This document shows, piece after piece, positions 39,701 to 47,951 of a stretch of DNA of 64,000 nt. Below the pieces are notes generated by a model, which saw only the letters and a program-made list of their open reading frames with translations, was not told the origin of the DNA and did not search any database. Origin of the DNA: Neodontobutis hainanensis (Eukaryota; Chordata; Actinopteri; Gobiiformes; Odontobutidae). Every line of letters begins with the position of its first letter. The first letter of the stretch is position 1. A program made the translations under genes and the position numbers. The stretch spans positions 349,501 to 413,500 of the forward strand of contig JALDNG010000008.1 in assembly GCA_024349245.1 (NCBI GenBank), written 5' to 3'.

Positions 39701-42628
39701 TTGAAGGAAGCGTGTATTAAGAGGTGTGTTTTCCCGCAGTTCAACGCGGTACGTCAAAGTGTCAAAGTGAGGGCCTTGTGCGTCTTGAGCTTGAATGTGG
39801 ACAACAAGAGTGAAAGTGGAGCTAAGCTGTGGAGCGCCACCATCCTTGGCGACTACTTGGAGATCATAGCGAGGGACACTTTCATATGAGAGACTGCCGA
39901 TGAGACGTACTTCCCCACTGCCTCGGTCAACACCAAATGTCCTCTGGCCGTTACTCCCAGCCGCACCAGTCGAAACCAAGTCAAAGCTAAGTTGACCGTT
40001 ATGACCCGAGTCTTTGTCAGTGGCCTGTATGCGGTAGATGACAGACCCCATTTTAGTGATCTCAGGTAAAAGTAGGGACTCGGATGACGAAGGGTAGAAC
40101 ACTGGAGCGTTGTCATTGACGTCTGAGATGGTAACTCGTACCCGACTTGTGCCGTACGCAGGAGGAGAGCCGAAGCGCGCCTGGATCTCCAGCTCCAGAC
40201 TTGAGCAGATCTCATGGTCCAAAGAAAGGGCAGTGCGGATTGTACCAGAAGCACTGTCCACTGTGAAGTAGCCCTCAGGATCCCCCGACGAGATGGAGTA
40301 CAAGACATCTTTTGAAACACCTGAGTAAGTTACAGAGAAAAACATATTTGATGAATAAAGTTAAACACTTAGATATTTCATTTACTGTTCTATACCAAAT
40401 ATCCATCAGAAAAATCATCAGAAACTGTCCACAGCCATCATTCTTTCATTTCTCATAGGTAAATGCATATTTATCAAACTTGTTTTTACTGAACATCTGC
40501 ATTATTTTTTCACATTGATAGTATTCAAAAGCTTGCCCATAGTGGAAATTTTACATACTACAGCTTGTACTGTTGATGGATGTAATGTATTAATGGACGG
40601 TATATTGAGTCTGTTAGTGTGTTTCTGCCCTGAGTCAGTAAATTACTTTCAGGTGTATTACTGTAAATGGGATTATTCTTAGATTACGTCCATACTCGTA
40701 TATTTTTATTTCCTAACAGTGTTGTTTAGAGATTGAGCAGTAGAAACATCCATATCACAACCCTAGATTTTTCAAAATAAAACAGGGTCTACAGCATTTT
40801 CAGATTGCTTCTGTATTAGTCTTATTAATGGTGTTTTATTTATTATCAATGCTCTGTAATTGCAGACTAATGCAAAAAAAGATAATAACCACTAGAAGTA
40901 AAAAGGTGGATTTGTGTACCTGTCCTGGTAGCAGCTCGGACAACTCCTACAGCTGTTCCCCTCAGAACGTCCTCAGGGACAGTAAAGAAATAATGTGCCT
41001 GTTCGAACACAGGGGATGCCACTGATCCGCCCACAATGCTTATGTTTACTCGGGCATCGACCGGAGCTTTCAAACCCCCGCCATCCTCGGCTGATATCAC
41101 CATAGAGATGACAGTGTTGGCTTTGCCGTGGAGCGAACGGGAAAGAGAGATCACACCTACAGTGGAAAAGAGAGACTAGTTTGTCTTTTGCACTGTGCGC
41201 TTAAAGGTTTTTACCCAAATTTGATCAACTTAATAGTCACACCAAAAAAAGAGAACAAAGCCCAATAAAAGAAGAGAGCGGTGAATGTCTTGGCAGGCTT
41301 TAGTGACTCCACACACAAAAAAGATACCTGTGTCTTTGTTAAGTGTGAAGAAAGCGGAGCCTCCTCCTTGAGCCGTACGATAGGTCACTCTTCCATTGGG
41401 CCCTGAGTCAGGGTCGTTGGCTGTTACCTTTACGACAGAGGTTCCTGGGGCACTGTGGGTGCTGACACTGACCGTGTAGAGCACAGGATAAAAGGTGGGA
41501 CGGTTGTCATTGATGTCCATCACTGAAACTCTCACATGTGCTACTGAGCTGAGTCCACCCTTAAAAAGAATAAACCATATTTCTTATTGATATACTGAAT
41601 TCACAGTTTGAGTATACAACAGAGTATGTAATGGTATTTTTTTGTGAGCGTAAAACCCTATCCAAATGCCTACAGACAAACGTTAAATTGTGTACTGTCC
41701 CTTTGGGGAAGGGGAAAGCTTTTGACTTTCATCTTATGACACTGTGACAATAGATTTATGTTGACCTAAATATGAAGCAGATGTAAAAGATAAAAAAACA
41801 AAGGAAGATGTCTGAAACTTGTCTGGTGAGGTTTCCTAAAAACGGAGCTGATCAATCATCATACAGTATATTTGTCAGCAAAGAGCGGGCAAAGTTTGTG
41901 TTACATTGTATTTGTGGCTTTGGTTTTATGACAGCATTAAAAACAGACCTAGTCAAAAAGAAGAGGAAGAGACAGCAGCTCTAGGAGCCAAGAATGTTTA
42001 AAGGGTGAGAACCTTAATTTAACTAAGTATGGGTCTGCTATTGTCTTAAAACAGCCACATTATTGATTGGTTTGTTTTTTATGCATCCGTTATTTATCCT
42101 CCTTATGCATCCTGATTGCTTTGCCATGTCACTCCAGATTGTCCTTGATTCCCTTAAGGAAAAGGAATAGGATGCTGTTTGCCTCAAACATGTCTAGAGT
42201 CTCTCTTTGATGAGATTTATTGAAGTGCAGCTGCACACATCTTTAATTTGCCTTCAGCCTAAAGCTTTGATCACCAGCAGCATTGTACACATGACTTTGT
42301 GCTGGACACAAAATGACACAAATCAGTTGAAATACGACTTGTTGATTTTCCAAACAGCTAGCTCCTCCTTTTATATAATCATCTATTTTTGGTTAAAGAT
42401 TGATTTGTACGGCAACTCAAAAGAATATTAGATTCTTACTCCATCTGTTGCAGTGACAGTTAGGTCAAACTTGTCCAAGCCGTCATCTCGGTCCAGAGTA
42501 GAGCTGGTGCAGATCTGTCCAGTTTCCTTGTGTATGGTGAATTGTGTTGGCACGGCGCCTCCAGCAACGGAACCCAGTGTGTAGGAAATGGCACCAAAGG
42601 AACCCCGGTCCTCATCTGTGGCTGAGAC
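25704..42628 (-). CDS. dchs1: dachsous cadherin-related 1 (5'-partial, 25 coding exons)
   Basis: Giant single-pass cadherin of the Fat/Dachsous planar polarity and Hippo pathway; at the cell surface it is the ligand of Fat4 on the neighbouring cell. Twenty-five exons join in phase into 2702 residues plus stop. They contain about 22 cadherin repeats; 16 linkers carry the calcium-binding DxND pattern followed by a P-x-F-like end, and five are degenerate. A transmembrane helix lies at about residues 2321-2348, followed by a 350-residue tail. The tail identifies Dachsous-1 rather than Dchs2: it has the SGRGSAEAAEDDEIRMINE block, GPDSGIQQDAD, GSYNWDYLLNWCPQFQPLA and PISHEGS followed by a SPSFSPSLSPLAARSP run. 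The start is absent: vertebrate Dchs1 is about 3300 residues with 27 repeats, so roughly 600 residues lie upstream, probably in one large exon outside the window. Which teleost paralogue (a or b) this is cannot be told from the window. Confidence 0.97.
26769..26852 (-). other. Dchs1 transmembrane helix
   Basis: About 28 residues without charge (NVLLISIIAVSLGFIILLVV and MAVVVFLV), flanked by an aspartate outside and by KSRRRKK inside. This sets a type I topology, with the cadherin repeats outside the cell. Confidence 0.93.
26973..26984 (-). other. furin-type RAKR motif in Dchs1 ectodomain
   Basis: Codons CGA GCC AAA AGA give R-A-K-R followed by aspartate, matching the R-x-K/R-R proprotein convertase consensus. 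It sits in the last cadherin repeat after a flexible Ser/Gly stretch (SSGSAGSGSSG), about 40 residues before the transmembrane helix. The motif is seen directly; cleavage is not shown. Confidence 0.6.
27905..28314 (-). CDS. dchs1: dchs1 exon X
   Basis: A 410-base exon encoding ATVTENSIPGSTILTFEAFD, SDLSRENCGFDFAIANGNDG, LDFETRPLYNLTVVVSDRG, the linker DVNDNPPVF, and ALSEGAVAGTEVIRMTAT. Phase 2 in, phase 1 out (aspartate completed in the last exon). Acceptor CTGTCTGCAG, donor GTGAGC. Confidence 0.94.
28408..28579 (-). CDS. dchs1: dchs1 exon W
   Basis: Encodes TLFINQRAEFDPERPSVNIV, IEARDGGSPSLSSLTTVQVQ, the linker DVNDNAPLF and HQSEY. Phase 1 in, phase 2 out. Acceptor GCCTTCTTACAG, donor GTTAGC. 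Confidence 0.93.
28676..28817 (-). CDS. dchs1: dchs1 exon V
   Basis: A 142-base exon encoding VTLPEHTPPGSAVITVTATD, KDSGDNGRITYRVMSSTQEG and FYIDPNN. Phase 0 in, phase 1 out. Acceptor TTCGTCCCCAG, donor GTAGAC. Canonical first half of a cadherin repeat. Confidence 0.91.
28998..29284 (-). CDS. dchs1: dchs1 exon U
   Basis: Encodes TLIGTEITLVTGNDVDSSPA, GRFGIHRYSGSVSLTAPLDF, TVKATDSRHQTEANITILVE and the linker DINDNAPTF, ending DLYQ in phase 0. Acceptor TGCTCCTTAG, donor GTACAG. Confidence 0.93.
29361..29491 (-). CDS. dchs1: dchs1 exon T
   Basis: A 131-base exon encoding LVVTATDRGTPQKAGSATLT, the linker DQNDNSPTI and PLPKEIRIPE. Phase 2 in (completing a lysine), phase 1 out (first base of an asparagine codon). 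Acceptor CTACTCCACAG, donor GTAAGT. Confidence 0.91.
29492..29819 (-). other. dchs1 intron between exons S and T (0.33 kb)
   Basis: GTGAGA donor and TCCACAG acceptor. Nothing recognised inside. Confidence 0.85.
29820..29971 (-). CDS. dchs1: dchs1 exon S
   Basis: A 152-base exon encoding VVAEDVDQGSNGQVTYSFQS, SALSGLFKIDPMTGSITTAA, IMDREIFNQT and two bases of a lysine codon. Phase 0 in, phase 2 out. Acceptor TCTCTTTTTAG, donor GTGAGA. It is short and interrupted by stops in the flanking introns, so it is easily missed by ORF length alone. Confidence 0.91.
29972..30427 (-). other. dchs1 intron between exons R and S (0.46 kb)
   Basis: GTGCTA donor and CTCTTTTTAG acceptor; carries the poly-T tract at 30310. 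A 111-codon minus-strand frame inside it is out of the spliced frame and not coding. Confidence 0.85.
30310..30326. repeat. poly-T tract in dchs1 intron
   Basis: About 17 consecutive T on the plus strand (poly-A in the dchs1 sense) in the intron between exons R and S. No attached SINE body recognised. Confidence 0.8.
30428..30639 (-). CDS. dchs1: dchs1 exon R
   Basis: Encodes EITVESSKGLDYEDSPRLRL, VIKAETVTSTTFMAINLILQ, the linker DVNDNGPRF and RETQGYEQPIIQ. Phase 1 in, phase 0 out. Acceptor CTGTCTTTAAG, donor GTGCTA. Confidence 0.92.
30757..30870 (-). CDS. dchs1: dchs1 exon Q
   Basis: A 114-base exon encoding TAVFQALAQHPDGSIKGISY, SLFSGNRKQVFTIGSST. Phase 1 at both ends. The usual ATDxD calcium motif of the repeat is altered to AQHPDG, matching the degenerate linker just before it in exon P. 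Acceptor CCAATATTCAG, donor GTAACA. Confidence 0.9.
30975..31371 (-). CDS. dchs1: dchs1 exon P
   Basis: Encodes VIVTILDVNDNAPFF, then AEDKDFGANGSVFY, FSINSLTGEIQATEPL, VEAMDQGTPAQSAQ and a degenerate linker KEVEYNGIRFSR where DxNDN is replaced by E-V-E-Y-N. It ends QENAAK. 397 bases, phase 0 in and phase 1 out. Acceptor TACTTCCAG, donor GTTTGA. Confidence 0.94.
31474..31680 (-). CDS. dchs1: dchs1 exon O
   Basis: 69 whole codons, phase 0 at both ends: VKATDKDEAFNGKVLYFLSW, FTINENTGHIFTASPLDREK, VFAVDLSPAEPRNSSAQ. One near-complete cadherin repeat core. Acceptor CATTTTTCAG, donor GTAAAT. Confidence 0.93.
31765..32021 (-). CDS. dchs1: dchs1 exon N
   Basis: Encodes GDPDGDFQLHASTGALSTSR, ALDREVTAEYNLEVVATDKG, the linker DVNDNSPVF and VSENANEGTHILE, ending in phase 0. 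Acceptor TTTAAATCAAG, donor GTAAAC. Reading continues open through the next intron by chance; the splice sites, not the ORF limits, set the ends. Confidence 0.92.
32206..32415 (-). CDS. dchs1: dchs1 exon M
   Basis: Encodes YARDGGLPSNFAKAVVHVEV, the linker DVNDNAPVF, VPENQVPVELCFLKATDPDL and GPNGDLEYRIT. Phase 1 at both ends. Acceptor TTTTTTCCAG, donor GTAAAT. Confidence 0.93.
32547..32672 (-). CDS. dchs1: dchs1 exon L
   Basis: A 126-base exon encoding ANGHVTYGGVTEEGFIINPV, TGVITTTKELDREHHDHYTL and T, the centre of one cadherin repeat with NPVTGVI and LDRE signatures. Phase 1 at both ends. Acceptor GTTGAATGCAG, donor GTAACA. Confidence 0.92.
32860..33099 (-). CDS. dchs1: dchs1 exon K
   Basis: Encodes SLSILKALDREEHEVYNLTI, IAEDHGIPQLSTSQ, the linker DVNDEAPVF and SATDRDQG. 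Phase 1 at both ends. Acceptor CCCATTTGTAG, donor GTCATT. A 1.9-kb intron separates it from exon J. Confidence 0.93.
33100..35000 (-). other. dchs1 intron between exons J and K (1.9 kb)
   Basis: AT-rich sequence with GT at the exon J side and AG before exon K. No repeat or nested gene recognised. Confidence 0.85.
35001..35116 (-). CDS. dchs1: dchs1 exon J
   Basis: A 116-base exon encoding FVILYVMAKDDDEGENGRVS followed by YRIQMGNSAGRFSLNPNTG. Phase 2 in, phase 1 out. Acceptor CTATCCTTACAG, donor GTAAGT. Kept because it restores the reading phase between exons I and K and supplies the repeat half missing there. Confidence 0.92.
35230..35525 (-). CDS. dchs1: dchs1 exon I
   Basis: Encodes DGSGPNSELRYSIEHQWP, LTLDPVSGVLTFGQKLDRE, LVVRATDQAVDPSQRRWGS and the linker DENDNAPVF, ending MEDQPVG. 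Phase 0 in; phase 2 out, the glycine codon being completed by exon J. Acceptor GTAATCATAG, donor GTGAGT. Confidence 0.94.
35711..36145 (-). CDS. dchs1: dchs1 exon H
   Basis: Starts in phase 0 with VLGSSRLNPKPNVLSMML, an unusual linker and repeat start without DxNDN. It then has VEGAAPGSIIGSV, HDQDDSVDGQVTY, a strand ending RELDYEKGSRYTLQIEVS, the linker DNNDHAPHF and the start of the next repeat (HENTKPGTSVYTFQAVDQ). 435 bases. Acceptor CCATTTTTTAG, donor GTTTGT. Confidence 0.94.
36146..38188 (-). other. dchs1 intron between exons G and H (2.0 kb)
   Basis: Contains the SINE/L2-like fragment at 36310-36530. The remainder shows no recognised element; a 99-codon plus-strand frame at 37291-37590 has no domain signature. 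Confidence 0.85.
36310..36530 (-). repeat. tRNA-type SINE / L2-related fragment in dchs1 intron
   Basis: Read on the minus strand: CAGCAAGAAAGTTCTGGG, then TTCAATCCCCAGCCAGGGC (a B-box-like tRNA promoter segment), then CCTTTCTGTTTGGAGTTTAC, GTGTCTGCATAGATTTCCTC and CGTGTGCTCCGGTTAGCCC. This order matches the abundant fish SINE/L2-tail consensus, diverged at many sites. It lies in the 2.0-kb intron between exons G and H and contains a short G-rich run. It is non-coding. Confidence 0.7.
38189..38346 (-). CDS. dchs1: dchs1 exon G
   Basis: Second half of the repeat begun in exon F: SRAERFSLNPNSGELRTASP, EYAFTVTAADHGTPGLSS and CQIRIQ. It ends in phase 0 at the point where a DxNDN linker would be expected; the next exon starts VLGSSRLNP instead, so this linker is degenerate. 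Acceptor GTATCTGTAG, donor GTAAAC. Confidence 0.92.
38426..38522 (-). CDS. dchs1: dchs1 exon F
   Basis: A 97-base exon encoding VTEGLPSGTVITTVTAKDPD, then EGENGTVFYSLSG, the first half of a cadherin repeat with the AKDPDEGENG calcium-site motif. Phase 0 in, phase 1 out. Acceptor TTCATTATTGCAG, donor GTTCAT. Confidence 0.92.
39001..39188 (-). CDS. dchs1: dchs1 exon E
   Basis: Encodes the end of a repeat (EISTRLALDREQQSSYQLVV, VQDGGTPPRS) and the linker DENDHAPTF, ending RELLLE in phase 0. The acceptor follows TTATTTTTCTTTAG and the donor is GTTAGT. The intron between this exon and exon D is only 70 bases, near the lower size limit for vertebrate introns. Confidence 0.94.
39259..40320 (-). CDS. 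dchs1: dchs1 exon D (large multi-repeat exon)
   Basis: At 1062 bases this is the second largest visible exon; it spans parts of four cadherin repeats. Linkers in order are DVNDNAPVF (canonical), QAQDAQGPHF (degenerate) and DENDNFPRL (canonical, with leucine for the usual phenylalanine). One repeat carries a Ser/Gly-rich insertion, SGNGGSSSSSSSPSPVS. LDRE-like blocks are SLDHEI, SLSYES and SLDREV. Acceptor TAACTTACTCAG, donor GTAAAC. Confidence 0.95.
40321..40919 (-). other. dchs1 intron between exons C and D (0.6 kb)
   Basis: Bounded by a GTACAC donor and a CTTACTCAG acceptor. Nothing recognised inside. Confidence 0.85.
40920..41156 (-). CDS. dchs1: dchs1 exon C
   Basis: Encodes VISLSRSLHGKANTVISM, SAEDGGG and then a linker reading VGGSVASPVFEQ, where the DxNDN calcium ligands are missing although P-V-F is kept. 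It ends with VPEDVLRGTAVGVVRAATRTG. The acceptor follows TTTTCCACTGTAG and the donor is GTACAC. Phase 1 at both ends agrees with its neighbours. Confidence 0.93.
41328..41559 (-). CDS. dchs1: dchs1 exon B
   Basis: Starts in phase 0 (GGLSSVAHVRV) and ends one base into a glycine codon completed by the next exon. It contains the linker DINDNRPTF, then a new repeat with TANDPDSGPNGRVTY and FTLNKDTG. The acceptor is TTCTTTTTAAG and the donor GTATCT. The exon ends at the TG of the xxTG-V/I motif, a recurrent splice position in this gene. Confidence 0.93.
41560..42439 (-). other. dchs1 intron between exons A and B (0.9 kb)
   Basis: Bounded by a GTAAGA donor and a TTCTTTTTAAG acceptor. Nothing recognised inside. 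Confidence 0.85.
42440..42628 (-). CDS. dchs1: dchs1 exon A (first visible coding exon)
   Basis: 63 whole codons, phase 0 at both ends. The acceptor follows a pyrimidine-rich tract (CTTCTTTCTCCAG) and the donor is GTAAGA. It encodes the middle and end of a cadherin repeat: VSATDEDRG, FTIHKETGQI, STLDRDDG and VTATDG are the classic ATDxD, xxTGxI, LDRE and VxATDG cadherin signatures. Its upstream partner exon, which should end in phase 0, is not in the window. Confidence 0.93.
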
Positions 42629-45600
42629 CTGGAGAAAGAAGAACACAAGGCATGAGACAACGTTGGTCCAGTGACACCCAACGATCCGTGAGACCCAGGG
42701 GTTTCATGACGCTGATCCCACTGAAGCATCCTGCTGGTCACTAAAGCCGTGTGAAAGAAAAATGATTCATAGGTGTTATATACGAGCAAGGAGCCTTTCT
42801 GTTATCACAATAATAATAATTCCAACATACAGCCATCAAACAGAGCTGCTACTTCTGCACTTGTCTAAATATCACACACCATAACTACTTGTTATGATTT
42901 CCAGACCTCTATAAAACAAGCATCTGTAGGAGCAATTCACTTTTTTAGATTACACTTTGTAGAAGAAAAAAAATGGCCATTTTTTTGAAACACTGGCATA
43001 GGAACAGGTGGTGTCCATTACCAAAGTTACAATGGGAGGACTTGACGTTTAAATAAAGACAATGAGGACACACATGGCAGTGGACAGAAGAAGAAAAGGG
43101 AGGAGAGGTTGTCAGAGGCTGTAATTTGGGTTTGTGTGGTCACCGAAGGGACTGTAAGTGATGTTGGACGGCTAAGAGCCTTTAGTGATAGACTGTATTC
43201 AAACTATATTTAAGATACAAACACACAACTAAGCCACTACATTTTATTACAGTGACCCAAATCTGTCCAGTGTGTGCAGCAGACAGATGTGTTAACTTCT
43301 CTTTTCTATCCTTTATTTAAAATATAGGCCATTGTCAGATCCACCTTAGCTCTGTCTGTCATTAAAGTTTTTTTATTTTTTTTTATTTATTTGGTGATTG
43401 TGAACAAACATCAAAAAATGCAAACATGAAAAAAAATGGTTACTTTTTTAGGGACTGTACCAAAATCCATTACTACTTAATACAAGTTGTAACATTTAAA
43501 ACAGAAAAGATATTTAAGATGTATTTTTGTTAGAGTATGCTGAATTATAATCAAGCCCATATGTGGACTTAATCCTATACCAATCAGATCTAGGACCACC
43601 ACAGGATGACCTTCGCCCTTACATTAATGCTAAATCACAGACATGACTCACTCTGTTCCTCCTTTATGACACTATAGGAATATAAAATGCACTCCTTAGA
43701 GAGTTTCGAGTCGCTGTTCCTGAGTCCGATATCTGTCTATTCCTTCCTTTTCCTTGGTCACTGTATACAACTGGGGATTTCAGACCATGGCTTGAACTTC
43801 CTATAAGCTACAGTGTTGAGACTAATACAATCTTCAGGATCGGGGTGTTCCTCATATCTTGGTCAGTAATGGATTAGCCACCTGTGGCGATGAGAACTAC
43901 ACACACTGTGATGACCCCATACTTTTGACAAAATCTAATTAAAGGGCTTTAACCCACCGTGACCGCCCACCTGGTCATAGAGTGACTTCATCGTCACCTC
44001 TATCTATATCACAGTGAAGTTTGCAGACAAAGCCAGACAGAGGAAGTGGTTTAAAATGCAGGAGTTAGAAGCACAGGATGTGAATAGAACTGGCCTGGAA
44101 AAGGGAGTATGTTTTTCCTCATCCTAAAATTGTGAAAAATTATCCACCTAAACCCCTTCAAATGCACTTCTGTCAAAATAAGCACATGTATTTGGAAAAG
44201 AGAGCAGTAAAAATGAAATGAGGCATGTTGAATTTAGATTTGTGGATTGTCATTTGAAATGCTAGTATTATCCTGTTGGTAAAATCCTCCTTAATATAAA
44301 TTGAATAAATGTGAAACAATGAAAAACAGAATTTGTTTGAAATATAGGCCCCAAAGTTATATTTGGAGATTGTAAACTAAATCAGCTAAGTTCATTTTGC
44401 TTTTGGCTGAGAATGTTTTACATCATCCAGTCCAAAAGATTGGATCATTCTTCCTTCTTTCCAAAAGCTCCACTCCCAATTTGCATCTGCATCCAGTATT
44501 TACAACGCTTATCTCAGCCTAAAAATCCTAAGGGCCGATAAGGTAATCTAGTAAACACACAAAAGCTAAACGTCTCCTTAAATCAAACGTTTCGGTGAGC
44601 CAGACAGGAGCGTTTGCCAGGGAGGAATTCCACCCACGCCAAGGCCGGTTCTGTGATCCACACACAGCCAGCTTTCAGCTCTTCGTGTTCTCCCATTCCT
44701 CTCCACTCTCCGGAGGTGCCCCGCCGAGATAAACACACATCCACATAGCAACACAAACACAGACAGTTTTCAATGTCTCTTTTATGTTTTCATGATATTT
44801 GTAGTTATAGTGCACTGGATTGTACAGTTTCTGGTCAGTTAAAGTTCTGTCTGTGGTTATGTTGTCAAAATGCATGTATTTTAAAAGAAGGGTCAAATGT
44901 TTGTGCCTCCTCTGAGAAACATCATTCATCTTCATCCATTGAATAATACACAATATTTAAAATCTCCCAAAGTAAATCTATCACTTGGGTACTTATTTAA
45001 CTCACTACAGTCTTTATTAAAAAAAAAATGGACAAAAGTGGAAGTGCTCCAAGTGGACTTATGATACATTTTTGGCATAAAGTGAAATCAGCGGGTGTCT
45101 GGGAAGGTGGTAAGAAAGTTTTGTGAAAAGGCCTGCTGTTAGGTTAACAATACACAATTTGAAGTTAATGAGCTAAAACCTACAAAACTGCCAAAGTGAT
45201 TGCTTTAAATTCAAACTTTTTTGTAATTTTCAAATAAAGCCAAGGCGATAAAACATAAGTAATGTGACAGATCATGTTTTGCTTTACAACAAAATACTCC
45301 AATTTGACTAATGTTATCGCAATTTACAACATTTTATTACTGTTTAATGACTTTTTTTATGCTCCTATAATAACTCACTGCAAACTTACTTTGTACTATT
45401 ACTGTAAAGCCTTACATATGTACTTGCAGATTTATTTTCATTATCTTATCTGATCAGCTGTGTCATTTTATATTGAACTCGATACACTCACCTTTTAAAG
45501 CTATAAATGTAAAATTATTATGAACCCTTCCAAAAACATGTCGAGGTAAAACCAGCCCTAAACATCTGCCCACCATATGAAGGCACAAAAAAGTTGGGTT

Positions 45601-47918
45601 TGAGGTTAAATAGTATTTTCAGTAGATATACATGTCGAAATCTCACGCAGCATAAGCCAACCCAGTATGTGAAAAACAGCCAACGAGAGCGCACCGAGCA
45701 GCAGATAAAGCCAGAACATGGGCCTGGAGCTCTTCGTCCATAGAGAGCCATCCATTCCTGACTGGGACGGCAGAAGAGCGATCACTCACTGGAGCATTAG
45801 CGAACATTCAGCCTTCATCACTCATACCTCACTGTGTATATACTTTTCTACTTAGCATTCCACTTTCACATGCTCCTGCTCTTTCTTAACGTAAAGCAAC
45901 GCAGTCGGGTGGCTCTCCAAGGTCTCACTTATGAATACAACCTTTTCTAAATCCAGCACTTCATCTGCATTCATCTTTCATTTGTCTTAAATGGTGTAGG
46001 AAAAGGACTGTTCTGAGGTCTGGGATGTGATGGGGTTGTGTTGATGGAACAAATAGGATGGTTGTGATGTTGCCTTTTGTCCGGTTTTAACCATGTACGC
46101 TTTAATTTGCATTGTGGAAACTGGATGAAATAAAGGTACTTGCTTTGGAAAAAGAGACAAATAGAAATACTTTTTTGTGACTTAAAAGCATCAATAACAG
46201 CAAAGTAACATGAAAACGTGAGCTGCCTACAATGTTACTGTTGCTAACTTCAGTTTTCGGTTCTGGAGATTAGAAAGCAACACATTTTGAATTAGAAATC
46301 TAAGCCAGATCCATCATAATCCTTACACTTTGTGCCAAACTGAACTAAACTTCCACTTTACTGTCTGGTAGAAACTAGTCTGTTTTCTCTTTAGTAAATA
46401 ATGCTTTTTCCCTTTCGCTATCATTCCTCTCTCGACCCATGAGACAGGCGCCGGTCCAAGCAGTCGTCCTCCTGCTGCAGTGTCTCTGTAACCCATCAGC
46501 CTGTTTCAGAGCACGTTGATGTGGTGCAGGGTTTTTCAGACGCAGCTGGAGAGCTGTCGGACTTTTACAGCTTCTCTTTAAGAAACGTATAATAGATGCT
46601 GTAAACCACAGAGAGCTGTCTGCTCTACTCATCCACTGACTGATACCAGGCGTCAATAAAACAATCATCTTCTCCAGGATCATGTGCACCGCAGCTTCGT
46701 CTACACCAAGTACAAAGCTAACACAGACGAGCTAGTGAGCAAGTTTCTGATCATGTGACCACGTCAAGGTTGAGAGTGTGATACATAAAAGAGGCCGAGA
46801 TCATCATGATTATCTTGTCCAGTCTTAATTAGACAGAACAACTAATTCAGAAAACAGTGCTTGTCATTTTTATCTGTATCCTTTGTTTAGTGAGACCAGA
46901 GCAATAACTTTTGCTACAACAATGTGCACATGATATGCCTCAAGTCGTACAGTAATAAAGCACAATTATCCTCGAAAGTAGCAGCCATGACCATAAAAGA
47001 GCAAAACGAAGCAGAGTTAGACTGAGCTGCAGCTTGTGAAAAGAATGCATCTTTATAGAGCGATTGCAAACTAGCTCAAGTTATTTACAAGCTGAAATAG
47101 TAACCCTATCTTTGCAAACTGGAAATCAGAAAGAGCTAAAACATTCATTTAACTCAGTTAGCCACGTTTCTACTGACACATTCTTTTATTCTCTTGTGAG
47201 TAACATTCCTTGTGTAAAGCATTCCCGAATCTCCAAATCAATTTGTGCCTCCCTGTTGTCGAAGAGTCGGAGCACTGTGGATACAATTAAGATGTATGGC
47301 AGGAAAGTGAAAAGGGAGGGGAATGGCAGGACGGGGGGATGCTTTGGCAGAGGAACAAAAGGCCAGGCTAATGATAACACGAAACCTTGAAAACAGGAAC
47401 GAAGAGGACCAAACTTCATCTGATTCAGCCTCCATTCCTCCCTTGACCTCCCCCTTTTTTTTGAGCGTCTCCCTCCCACTATGTCCTCTCTTGAGCGCGT
47501 TCTTTCAGCACCCTATTACACACAAGCACTTGTTGTCTTTCATGTGGAGTTCCCGGCTGGAAATGATTAGAAACATCAAACCGCTGAAGGGAGGCAAAAG
47601 GAGAGGGGCGCAAAAGATTCAGTGTGAAGTATTCTGTGACGTTCGTGGAAGAAAGATTCTAATATTATTAATGAGCTTAAGAAGAGTCAAAAGCCACAGT
47701 TTGTCTGACGCATACGGAGTCAGGCACAAGGGGGACGTATTTGTAGATGTTCCTCTCTTGAAGCTAAATGGTAAACTGTGCTGCTGAGTTACAGCTTTTA
47801 TCAGCAGGGTTTATCATGAGGACATGTGGTGCGTGTTAAGGAAGTGTATCTACAGGCTACGTCTCACAGTAAAAGACACCAGTTTAGGGTTTACCCATGT
47901 TGATTTTACAACACGCCG

Positions 47919-47951
47919 TCTTTTGTTTGTGGAGTACCCACAAACAAAAGA
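47919..47951. repeat. perfect 14-bp hairpin
   Basis: Arms TCTTTTGTTTGTGG and CCACAAACAAAAGA are exact reverse complements around a five-base loop AGTAC. Unlike a simple AT palindrome, the arms are of mixed composition. It lies in the presumed first dchs1 intron. Confidence 0.9.

Noticed and set aside
39853..40320. 155-codon minus-strand ORF overlapping exon D in another frame
   Set aside because: The cadherin frame in the same exon has clear motifs and joins in phase to neighbours; this one is a shadow.
44578..44760. GC-richer block with a short open minus-strand frame
   Set aside because: No cadherin signature, so not the missing dchs1 exon, and no other family recognised.
46375..46689. 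104-codon minus-strand ORF that looks protein-like (basic, Trp-containing)
   Set aside because: I could not place it in any transposase, reverse transcriptase or host family; no donor or acceptor framed it convincingly.
47323..47787. 154-codon plus-strand ORF
   Set aside because: No recognisable family, low-complexity composition in part, and overlapping frames on the other strand.
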